Below, in pieces: positions 33,777-40,970 of a DNA stretch of 64,000 bases (position 1 is the first letter of the stretch; every line of letters begins with the position of its first letter). This DNA is from Pseudescherichia sp031979925. GTDB lineage: Bacteria; Pseudomonadota; Gammaproteobacteria; Enterobacterales; Enterobacteriaceae. Location of the stretch: contig NZ_DALZFB010000003.1 in NCBI RefSeq assembly GCF_031979925.1, forward strand, positions 248,001 to 312,000, written 5' to 3'. Below the pieces are notes generated by a model. That model had not been told where the DNA came from, did not search any database, and saw only the letters and a program-made list of their open reading frames with translations. The position numbers and the translations under genes are program-made.

Positions 33777-34453
33777 TGAGAACACGTGTGAAACGATATC
33801 TGTGGTTAATGGCGCTGGTGCCCTGGCTGGCAGGGTGTGAATCCCCGGCGCTGCTGGTTAAAAAGGACGATCAGGCCTATGCGCCGCCAAAAATGGAGGC
33901 ACAGCCGACACCGGAGGGGCGGGCCGGGGGCGTCTTTGAGACAGGCTACAGCTGGTCATTAACCGCCGATCGGCGCGCTTACCGGGTGGGCGATATTCTG
34001 ACGGTGATTCTGGAAGAGTCGACCCAGTCCAGCAAGCAGGCTAAAACCAACTTTGGCAAGGAGAGCAGTCTCGACGTTGGCGTGCCTACGGTGTTTGGCA
34101 AAACCAAAGACAAGCTGGCCAGCTCTGCCGAAGCCTCGCGGGACTTCGACGGCAACGCCAGCTCCCAGCAGCAGAACAGCCTGCATGGGTCAATCACCGT
34201 CTCCGTTCATCAGGTGCTGCCCAACGGCGTAATGGAGATCCGCGGCGAGAAGTGGCTGACCCTGAATCAGGGCGATGAGTACCTGCGTCTGAGCGGGCTG
34301 GTACGTGCCGACGATATCGGCAACGACAACACGGTCTCCTCCCAGCGTATCGGTAACGCCCGTATCTCCTATGCCGGGCGCGGCGCGCTCAGCGATGCCA
34401 ACGCGGCAGGCTGGCTGACCCGGCTCTTTAACCATCCGCTGTTCCCGCTTTAA
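33776..34453 (+). CDS. flgH: Flagellar L-ring lipoprotein FlgH
   Basis: Outer-membrane lipoprotein forming the L ring. The 225-residue product has a lipoprotein signal peptide with the lipobox LAGC at residues 18-21. The family motifs RAYRVGDILTVILEESTQSSKQA, LPNGVMEIRGEKWLTLNQGDEYLRLSG and a C-terminal GWLTRLFNHPLFPL follow (all seen in pieces). It sits between flgG and flgI. Confidence 0.95.
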   Translation: MRTRVKRYLWLMALVPWLAGCESPALLVKKDDQAYAPPKMEAQPTPEGRAGGVFETGYSWSLTADRRAYRVGDILTVILEESTQSSKQAKTNFGKESSLDVGVPTVFGKTKDKLASSAEASRDFDGNASSQQQNSLHGSITVSVHQVLPNGVMEIRGEKWLTLNQGDEYLRLSGLVRADDIGNDNTVSSQRIGNARISYAGRGALSDANAAGWLTRLFNHPLFPL

Positions 34454-34466
34454 CTCTGGAGTTGTT

Positions 34467-35576
34467 ATGCGCTTTTTTTCAGGATGCGCCCGTATCGTCA
34501 CGCTCTTGCTGCTGCTCTGCTCGCCGCCAGGGCAAGCACAGCCGCTGTCATCGCTGGTCGATATTCAGGGTGTCCGCGGTAACCAGCTGATCGGGTATAG
34601 CCTGGTGGTTGGTCTCGACGGCACCGGCGATAAAAATCAGGTCAAATTTACTAACCAGACCATCACCAATATGCTGCGTCAGTTTGGCGTACAGCTGCCG
34701 AGTAAAATCGATCCCAAGGTGAAAAACGTCGCCGCCGTGGCGGTCAGCGCCACCTTGCCGCCGATGTACGCTCGTGGACAGACTATTGACGTCACGGTCT
34801 CCTCTATTGGCGATGCGAAGAGCCTGCGCGGCGGCACGCTGCTGCTGACCCAGCTACACGGCGCGGACGGGGAGATCTACGCCCTGGCACAGGGCAGCGT
34901 AGTGGTTGGCGGCATGAGCGCCAGCGGGGCCAGCGGCTCCAGCGTGACGGTCAATACGCCTACCGCCGGGCTGATCCCCAACGGTGCCTCGGTTGAACGC
35001 GCGATCCCCAGCGATTTTGACATGGGCAAGACGGTCATGCTCAACCTGAAGCGCCCCGGCTTCAAGGATGCCAATAGCATCGCCAACGCCATCAACAGCG
35101 CCTTCGGCGGCGGGTTAGCGACGGCAAAAAGTGCCACCAGCATAGAGGTGACGGCCCCTACCAGTCCCGGCGCGCGGGTGGCCTTTATGTCGCAGCTGCA
35201 GGATGTGCAGATTACGCCAGAGCGCGTGCGCGCCCGAGTCGTCTTCAACGCCCGTACCGGCACGGTGGTGATGGGCGAGGGCGTAAAGGTGCACGCTGCG
35301 GCGGTATCCCACGGCAGCCTGACGGTCTCGATTACCGAGAGCAGCAGCGTCAGCCAGCCGAATGCGCTGGCCGGTGGCCGCACGGCGGTGACGCCGCAAA
35401 GCAACATCAATGTGAAAACGCCTCACGCGCAGATGGTCACGCTGCCGGAGTCGAGCAGCCTGAAGACGCTGGTTAATGTGCTAAACAATCTTGGCGCGTC
35501 GCCGGACGACGTGATGTCGATCCTGCAGGCGCTACACGAGGCCGGGGCGCTGGATGCTGACCTGGAGGTGATCTAA
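34467..35576 (+). CDS. flgI: Flagellar P-ring protein FlgI
   Basis: Periplasmic P-ring subunit, 369 residues. It has a signal peptide (about 1-24, ending GQAQP) and the conserved start LVDIQGVRGNQLIGYSLVVGLDGTGDK (in pieces). The internal SSIGDAKSLRGGTLLLTQL and the C-terminal VLNNLGASPDDVMSILQALHEAGAL follow. FlgA is its expected chaperone. The stop overlaps flgJ by one base. Confidence 0.95.
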   Translation: MRFFSGCARIVTLLLLLCSPPGQAQPLSSLVDIQGVRGNQLIGYSLVVGLDGTGDKNQVKFTNQTITNMLRQFGVQLPSKIDPKVKNVAAVAVSATLPPMYARGQTIDVTVSSIGDAKSLRGGTLLLTQLHGADGEIYALAQGSVVVGGMSASGASGSSVTVNTPTAGLIPNGASVERAIPSDFDMGKTVMLNLKRPGFKDANSIANAINSAFGGGLATAKSATSIEVTAPTSPGARVAFMSQLQDVQITPERVRARVVFNARTGTVVMGEGVKVHAAAVSHGSLTVSITESSSVSQPNALAGGRTAVTPQSNINVKTPHAQMVTLPESSSLKTLVNVLNNLGASPDDVMSILQALHEAGALDADLEVI

Positions 35577-35884
35577 TGGATGCCCTTAATGCCTTAACCC
35601 ATCTTCAGCCGAGCGCCGATGAGGTCACGGATGCGCCTGGCGTGCGTGAGAATCACCTCCGTCAAGCTGCCCAGCAGTTTGAGGCCATCTTTATGCGCCA
35701 GATGCTCAAGGAGATGCGTAAGGTGAATGCGCTATTTGACTCTAAAGATAACCCCCTTAACAGCGATGCCGGGCGCATGATACAGGGTTTATATGACGAT
35801 GCACTCTGTGACAGCCTGGTGAAACAGCAGAGCATGGGCATTGCGGAGCTGATCGTTAAACAGCTTTCGGCGCACCATGATTAG
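35576..35884 (+). CDS. flgJ: Short FlgJ rod-capping protein without hydrolase domain
   Basis: Only 102 residues, about a third of E. coli FlgJ. It corresponds to the N-terminal rod-cap domain: LRQAAQQFEAIFMRQMLKEMRKVN, then GRMIQGLYDDALCDSL and MGIAELIVKQL. The C-terminal glucosaminidase (peptidoglycan-cutting) domain is absent, and a clean stop codon is followed by a hairpin, with no remnant of that domain before flgK. Single-domain FlgJ occurs in other bacteria. Here the separate NlpC/P60 gene at 8935 is a candidate to supply the missing activity. Confidence 0.9.
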   Translation: MDALNALTHLQPSADEVTDAPGVRENHLRQAAQQFEAIFMRQMLKEMRKVNALFDSKDNPLNSDAGRMIQGLYDDALCDSLVKQQSMGIAELIVKQLSAHHD

Positions 35885-35899
35885 CGGCAACGGTTTAAG

Positions 35900-35922
35900 A
35901 AAGCGGCCTGCCGTGCCGCTTT
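35900..35922 (+). terminator. Hairpin between flgJ and flgK
   Basis: AAAGCGGC (35900-35907) pairs perfectly with GCCGCTTT (35915-35922) around a seven-base loop. There is no T-run after it, so it may be an attenuator or RNA processing signal rather than a full terminator. Its place suggests that flgK-flgL-lafW can be expressed apart from the flgB-J genes. Confidence 0.4.
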
Positions 35923-35957
35923 ATGGATCTATGCAACCCGGCAAAGAGAATTGAAAT

Positions 35958-37331
35958 ATGGATATGATCAACATTGGCTACAGCGGCGCATCGGCAGCGC
36001 AGGTGCAGCTTAACGTTACCGCGCAGAATACGGCCAATGCCATGACGCCTGGCTATACGCGGCAGGTCGCACAGACCAGCACGATGGGGGCAAGCCCAGG
36101 GGCGCCGAACAGTGCGGGCAACGGCGTGCAGGTTGACAGCATCTGCCGCGTATCGAATCAGTACCTGGTTAATCAGGTGTGGTTTGCCGCCAGCGACTAT
36201 GGCTACTACACCACCCAGCAGCAGTATTTGACGCAGCTGGAGACCGTACTGAGTGATGACAGCAGCAGCCTCAGCGCCGGTTTTGATAACTTTTTTGCGG
36301 CGCTGAACGCGGCCTCTACCACGCCGGACGATCCTGCCCTGCGCGAGCAGGTATTGAGCGAAGCGAACGCTCTGGCGCTGCGCTTTAATAACACCAGCAG
36401 CTATATAGCTTCCCAGAGCAGCGAGATGGCCAGCCAGGAGCAGGCGGCCATTTCGCAGATCAATACCCTGACCGCCGGCATTGCGGGCTATAACCAGCAG
36501 ATCGCCGAAGCCGAAGCGAACGGTGACAACGCCTCGGCGCTGTACGACGCCCGTGACCAGATGGTAGAGCAGCTCAGCGGCATGCTGGATATCCAGGTCA
36601 ATATCGACGACAGGGGTAACTACAATATTACGCTACAAAATGGCCAGCCGCTGGTGAGCGGACAGGAGAGCTCCACCATCCAGCTGGAGAGCGGTGACGA
36701 CGGAAGTCAGAGCCTGACGCTGACCTTTGCTGGAACAACCTACGGCATGACGATGGAGACCGGCGGATCGCTGGGAGCACTCTTTGACTATCAGCACAAC
36801 GTGCTGGATCCGCTCACTGAAACCATTAACAGCATTGCGCAGCAGTTTACCGTCGCGGTTAACGACCAGCTGGCGGCGGGATACGATCTTAACGGCAATC
36901 CGGGCGCACCGCTCTTTATCTACGACGCGGATAGCCCGGACGGCCCGCTGATGGTTAACCCTGATATTACCGCTGATGAGCTGGCTTTCTCCAGCGATCC
37001 AGATGCCTCTGGTAACGGCGATAATTTACAGGCGTTGATTAACATTGCCAGCCAGCCGCTGACGATCGCTAACCTCGGTACGGTTACCGTTGGCAGCGCC
37101 TGTACCAGCATCATCAGCAACATTGGCATCTACAGTCGTCAGAACCAGACGGAGGCCGAGGCAGCAAGCAATGTCTACAGCGAAGCGCAGAACCAGCGGA
37201 GCAGCGTGAGCGGCGTCAGCATGGACGAGGAGGCGGTTAATCTCATCACCTATACCCAGGTCTACCAGGCCAATCTAAAAGTCATCTCAACCGGCGCGGA
37301 GATTTTCGACTCCGTGCTGGCGATGTTTTAA
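35958..37331 (+). CDS. flgK: Hook-filament junction protein FlgK (HAP1)
   Basis: First junction protein between hook and filament, 457 residues, somewhat shorter than E. coli FlgK. N-terminal QLNVTAQNTANAMTPGYTRQ, the middle LYDARDQMVEQLSGMLDIQV and the C-terminal VSMDEEAVNLITYTQVYQANLKVISTG identify it. FlgN should be its chaperone. It is followed by flgL after 21 bases. Confidence 0.94.
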   Translation: MDMINIGYSGASAAQVQLNVTAQNTANAMTPGYTRQVAQTSTMGASPGAPNSAGNGVQVDSICRVSNQYLVNQVWFAASDYGYYTTQQQYLTQLETVLSDDSSSLSAGFDNFFAALNAASTTPDDPALREQVLSEANALALRFNNTSSYIASQSSEMASQEQAAISQINTLTAGIAGYNQQIAEAEANGDNASALYDARDQMVEQLSGMLDIQVNIDDRGNYNITLQNGQPLVSGQESSTIQLESGDDGSQSLTLTFAGTTYGMTMETGGSLGALFDYQHNVLDPLTETINSIAQQFTVAVNDQLAAGYDLNGNPGAPLFIYDADSPDGPLMVNPDITADELAFSSDPDASGNGDNLQALINIASQPLTIANLGTVTVGSACTSIISNIGIYSRQNQTEAEAASNVYSEAQNQRSSVSGVSMDEEAVNLITYTQVYQANLKVISTGAEIFDSVLAMF

Positions 37332-37352
37332 TCCAGCGGGAAATCATCTTCT

Positions 37353-38282
37353 ATGCGCGTAAGCACCCAACAATCTTATACCTCGATGACTAACGGCTTT
37401 ACCGAGCTTTCCGGCAAGCTGGAGCACGTGATGACCCAGATGGCTACCGGTCAGCGGGTGATCCTGCCCTCGGACGATCCTATCGCCGCCACCCGTATCA
37501 ATCAGCTTAACAGCCAGCAGTCTGCTATCGAGCAGTATCAGAGCAATATCAATGCGGTTTCAGCAACCCTGAGCCAGCAGGAGAGCATTCTTGACGGCAT
37601 CAATAACAGCATGCTGGCCATTCGTGACGATCTGCTTCAGGCGGCGAACGGCACTAGCACCCCGGAGACGCTGGCAAGCCTCGGTCAGGAGATAACCTCT
37701 CTGACGCAGTCGATGATGGCCTCTTTAAACTATCAGGATGGGCAGGGCCACTATATCTTTGGCGGCACCAAAAACGATATGCCCCCCGTTAGCTACGACG
37801 ATACCGACGGCGACGGCGAGCCGGACGAGTACGTTTATCAAGGTAATGGCGAACACCGTACGGCGACCGTCGCCAGCGGCGTTGAGATGGAGACTAACGT
37901 GACGGTAAGCGACATGTTTGGCGCAGATTTGAACGTATTTAACACTCTGGGCGATCTGGCGGCAGAGCTACAGGATCCTAATGTCGATCCGGCAGACCCG
38001 CAGGTGCAGAGCGATATCACCCACGCCATTGACACGCTCGACGCAGCGTCGGAATCGCTTAACAGCGCCATTGCCAGCCTTGGCGAACGCCAGAATACCC
38101 TGACGATGTTAAGCGATGCGCAGACCAGCGTGGCCGACACCAACAGCGTGCTGATCGGCCAGCTTGGCGATCTGGACTATGGTCCGGCAACGGTGACCTT
38201 TACCGGCCTGCAGCTGGCGATGGAGGCGACGATGAAAACTTACGCTAAAGTCAGCGATCTCTCGCTGTTTAACGCCATTTAA
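37353..38282 (+). CDS. flgL: Hook-filament junction protein FlgL (HAP3)
   Basis: Second junction protein, 309 residues, flagellin-like at both ends: MRVSTQQSYTSMTNG, then QRVILPSDDPIAATRINQL, and the C-terminal VTFTGLQLAMEATMKTYAKVSDLSLFNAI (in pieces). The middle holds GHYIFGGTKND and an acidic loop at residues 149-159 (DDTDGDGEPDE) that resembles a calcium-binding DxDxDG loop. Confidence 0.93.
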   Translation: MRVSTQQSYTSMTNGFTELSGKLEHVMTQMATGQRVILPSDDPIAATRINQLNSQQSAIEQYQSNINAVSATLSQQESILDGINNSMLAIRDDLLQAANGTSTPETLASLGQEITSLTQSMMASLNYQDGQGHYIFGGTKNDMPPVSYDDTDGDGEPDEYVYQGNGEHRTATVASGVEMETNVTVSDMFGADLNVFNTLGDLAAELQDPNVDPADPQVQSDITHAIDTLDAASESLNSAIASLGERQNTLTMLSDAQTSVADTNSVLIGQLGDLDYGPATVTFTGLQLAMEATMKTYAKVSDLSLFNAI

Positions 38283-38296
38283 TACTCTTCAGTGGA

Positions 38297-39292
38297 ATGA
38301 CCATGCAGGTTGGTTTACAGACAACGACACGCGCTTCAGGCAGCGAGCTCTCTCCGGCACAGATAAGGGATCGGGCGCAGATCCAGCCGAGTCTAAAGCG
38401 TACAGAGCGGGAAGAGTACCCCGCCTCGCCGCTGATCGCCCTCCGTCCACAGCGCTATAGCGTTCAGCTCAACGATCAGCTAACCGTTCTCCAGCAGGCC
38501 GACAGCTATCTCTTCCGGCTGGAGAACGCGCTGCTGAACCAGCGCCATGCATCATCCGGCGGCGGGCAGCGTGGGGCGGACAGCGCAGCGCTGGCGGATC
38601 TGCTGACTAATCGGGTTCAGCTTTCGGCCGGTCGGGTGGATCGGCTGCTGCTGCCGGTGCTGCAGGGGGAGGCGCAGGTGACGTTTCATGCACCGGAGCT
38701 GGCAGAGCTACTCAGCGGTGATAGAGAGCCGGTATCGCTGATGTTCAGCGTTGAGGCGGGGCGGGGTCGGCGTCTGGCTGCCGTGTCGTTGGCTAACCCG
38801 GACGATGCGCTTAATCCGCTTATGCAGATAAAGAATGCCCTGCAGCGAACTGGCGTTATGTCGCGCTATAGCGAGGGGAAGTGGACATTTGCTGTCGATG
38901 AAGCTGGCTGGCCGCAGATGCAGCGCTCTTTTTCAGTCGCTGATGCGAAAGGGGAGCATGCCCGACGGCTTAGTCTTCAGGCCATCTCTGCACCTGCCGA
39001 AGCATTAAGCGCCGCGCTGGCAACGGGGCAGCGTGACGGGCTTCAGGGCATGGTGCAGAGCGTGCTTAACCAGGTGGGGGAGCAGCGTCAGCTGCTGGCA
39101 TCGGCCCAGGAGAAAGCGCGCCAGCGTATGGATGTCATGGCGCGTTTTCCTGAAGCGCAAAGTGCGGAGAGTGCCTCGGCGGCGCTGGGGCAGACCCTGG
39201 GCTGGGCCTGCCACCATTACGATACTCTGGCTCAGGCCGTGAATGGCCAGGCCAATCTTCCGGCGCTGACGGTGCAAAACCTGCTCGGCTAG
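38297..39292 (+). CDS. lafW: Flag-2 cluster protein of unknown function, probably LafW
   Basis: A 331-residue protein I recognise only by position: it follows flgL in the same operon, where Flag-2 clusters carry lafW, described as a putative hook-associated protein. It has no signal peptide and no membrane segment. The middle is rich in Gln, Leu and Arg (QLNDQLTVLQQADSYLFRLENALL), and there is a helical region near 245-280 (VLNQVGEQRQLLASAQEKARQR). A secreted structural protein or a chaperone would both fit. Its stop overlaps the stop of the convergent small gene (CTAG). A second in-frame ATG at 38303 is possible. Confidence 0.65.
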   Translation: MTMQVGLQTTTRASGSELSPAQIRDRAQIQPSLKRTEREEYPASPLIALRPQRYSVQLNDQLTVLQQADSYLFRLENALLNQRHASSGGGQRGADSAALADLLTNRVQLSAGRVDRLLLPVLQGEAQVTFHAPELAELLSGDREPVSLMFSVEAGRGRRLAAVSLANPDDALNPLMQIKNALQRTGVMSRYSEGKWTFAVDEAGWPQMQRSFSVADAKGEHARRLSLQAISAPAEALSAALATGQRDGLQGMVQSVLNQVGEQRQLLASAQEKARQRMDVMARFPEAQSAESASAALGQTLGWACHHYDTLAQAVNGQANLPALTVQNLLG

Positions 39293-39762
39293 CGCTGGCA
39301 GCCCGCTGTGCCCAGCGTCATCATGGTGGGATCTACCACCAGCACGGTGAGGCTATCTTTATCCAGCAGAAGAGATTGCGCATTCGCCAGGGGCTTCATC
39401 GCCACACGCAGCCGGTTATCCTGGGTAAAGTTCAGAAAGGATAAAAGAGCCGGATCGGAATGCTGGGTATCTCTCTTTTTTAGCCACATATACTCCTCTG
39501 GTTCAACGGAGGCTCGGGTGTGGAAGCAGGTGGCGACTTCCGTTGATAAGGAGAACTTATCGTCATTACGATGCATCGTAACCTGTGCACCGTCAGATGT
39601 CGGGATCATGCCGAAAGTGTAGCTGCGCTGGTTTGTCGTCGCTAAATCATAAAATATGACCTCCGTTCGCACAATGGCGGCAGTTGCCGACAGTGGGCAG
39701 TAAATCATTGACAGTGTGAATATTAAACGCAAAAAAGCGCTATTGACATACGGGTATTTCAT
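39289..39762 (-). CDS. Small periplasmic protein paired with the LafZ regulator
   Basis: A 157-residue protein with a clear signal peptide (about 1-28, ending ATAA). The mature part is mostly beta-like, with two cysteines far apart (ATCFHTR and the C-terminal TAGCQR) that could form a disulfide. I do not recognise the family. It overlaps the end of lafZ by 23 bases on the same strand, so it is coupled to a regulator whose C-terminal domain is also periplasmic. That arrangement recalls ToxR/ToxS-type pairs. The start at 39762 was chosen because it begins the signal peptide directly; 39792 is a longer alternative. Confidence 0.6.
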   Translation of the reverse strand: MKYPYVNSAFLRLIFTLSMIYCPLSATAAIVRTEVIFYDLATTNQRSYTFGMIPTSDGAQVTMHRNDDKFSLSTEVATCFHTRASVEPEEYMWLKKRDTQHSDPALLSFLNFTQDNRLRVAMKPLANAQSLLLDKDSLTVLVVDPTMMTLGTAGCQR

Positions 39763-40624
39763 TAATAATTTTCTCAGCTGCTTGATAAACAACAGTGTTC
39801 AAGTTTTGTATGCCACTCTGCCAATTTTGGATGCCCATCATTAATTGATATTGGTGATGGCAATTATCCTGAACGATAAAACTCATCGATAGCTTAGGAA
39901 TCGATTCACTGTAATAAAAAACCGCATTCATCCGCTGTGTCTGCAGCATCTGGTTAATAGATCGCAGCGCATCAGGCATGTGCTTTTCCAACTGAGCCGC
40001 ATGGCCCGGGTCATAGCCTGAGTGCAGGTGGTAAATTCTGATGTGTGGATAGTTCTTACTGGTCTCATCTTTCAAAGTCAATCCGCTGTGAACGACAGGG
40101 GAAGTTATTTTTTGATGGTTACCTATAAAAGATGCATAATGTTTAATTAATAAATATATTATGGGAATAATGATAATAGATATAATAAAAACTTTATTAA
40201 ACTTGCTGCCAGGCCACCGACTTCTCTCGGGCGGTGCGTGAGATAGCTCCGACGACGGTGCTTCGTTATCCTTTTTCTCCATCTCTTCTGCTATAGAGAG
40301 GGTATCAAGGTAAGTAATAAAATCTTTATTAAAAACATAACCTTTCTTCGGGACCGTTTTTATGATCTCCTGAAGGCGACCGTCGTCGCCCAGCGCTGCG
40401 CGTAAGGCATAGATAGCCGTCGGCAGGCTATTATTGCCTACTACCCGGTTTTTCCATACTGCATTGATCAAATAGTTACGTGACAAAACCTCGCCAGCAT
40501 GAGTCACCAGCGTTTCAAGCAAAATGTAATGAAATTCGCCCAGGCGCTGAATCTCGCCCGTTTCGGTGTGAACCAACGCGTTTAGCGATGGATCGAGTCG
40601 CCATTTATTTAAGAGAATATACAT
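39740..40624 (-). CDS. lafZ: Membrane-anchored winged-helix regulator LafZ (ToxR/CadC-like)
   Basis: One-component regulator of 294 residues. The N-terminal OmpR/PhoB-type winged helix (about 8-100) is recognisable from LGEFHYILLETLVTHAGEVLSRNYLINAVW and LQEIIKTVPKKGYVF. A charged linker follows, then one membrane segment (about 145-163, VFIISIIIIPIIYLLI) and a periplasmic domain with two cysteines (VQDNCHHQ and the final PVCQ). Such proteins read periplasmic conditions and bind DNA from the membrane. Flag-2 clusters of E. coli have a transmembrane regulator lafZ next to lafA; here lafZ ends the island on the fepA side. The DNA is AT-rich compared with the flagellar genes. Confidence 0.8.
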   Translation of the reverse strand: MYILLNKWRLDPSLNALVHTETGEIQRLGEFHYILLETLVTHAGEVLSRNYLINAVWKNRVVGNNSLPTAIYALRAALGDDGRLQEIIKTVPKKGYVFNKDFITYLDTLSIAEEMEKKDNEAPSSELSHAPPERSRWPGSKFNKVFIISIIIIPIIYLLIKHYASFIGNHQKITSPVVHSGLTLKDETSKNYPHIRIYHLHSGYDPGHAAQLEKHMPDALRSINQMLQTQRMNAVFYYSESIPKLSMSFIVQDNCHHQYQLMMGIQNWQSGIQNLNTVVYQAAEKIINEIPVCQ

Positions 40625-40970
40625 AGTCTATTTTTTTGAGTAGAGATAAAAAGATTAGAATTAATAAGTATTTGCTGTGATTGATGCTTTTTTATCAATT
40701 CTTTAACATGCCGTAACATTTTATACTGTGTTTAAATAATGCTAATAATACCAGCATCTTATTAATAATTATTTTTTTAAAGTCTAAAACGTGATCTATA
40801 TGAATTGTCTAAAAAAGGACAATGTAGCCAAACTTGAATAACAGAGCAATCTGAGAGTTTTCTTAAATTGTAAGTTATCGTGTCTTTAATACGAGGGTGG
40901 GATAATAAAGAGAGACGCGGTATCGCGCCTCCTCATTGAGAAGAGGCGCACAATATCATGCTGCTTTTGA
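40625..40970. other. AT-rich junction between the flagellar island and fepA
   Basis: About 346 bases without a gene. The left part is AT-rich and should hold the lafZ promoter. The right part holds a hairpin after fepA (40925-40949). No trace of entD, the usual neighbour of fepA, is visible, and I see no integrase, tRNA, direct repeat or insertion-sequence end that would show how the island joined here. Confidence 0.6.
40925..40949 (-). terminator. Probable fepA terminator hairpin
   Basis: GCGCCTC (40925-40931) pairs with GAGGCGC (40943-40949), with further partial pairing inside. It lies 21 bases beyond the fepA stop codon on the minus strand. The T-tract on the minus strand is delayed (GTCTCTCTTT), so termination may be imperfect. 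Confidence 0.55.

Noticed and set aside
35576..35884. FlgJ as a truncated pseudogene
   Set aside because: The rod-cap domain is complete and ends in a clean stop, and no remnant of a hydrolase domain follows. Single-domain FlgJ proteins are known, so I treat it as functional.
40625..40970. Remnant of entD or an integration site at the island edge
   Set aside because: No EntD-like reading frame, tRNA end, direct repeat or insertion-sequence end could be seen in this gap.
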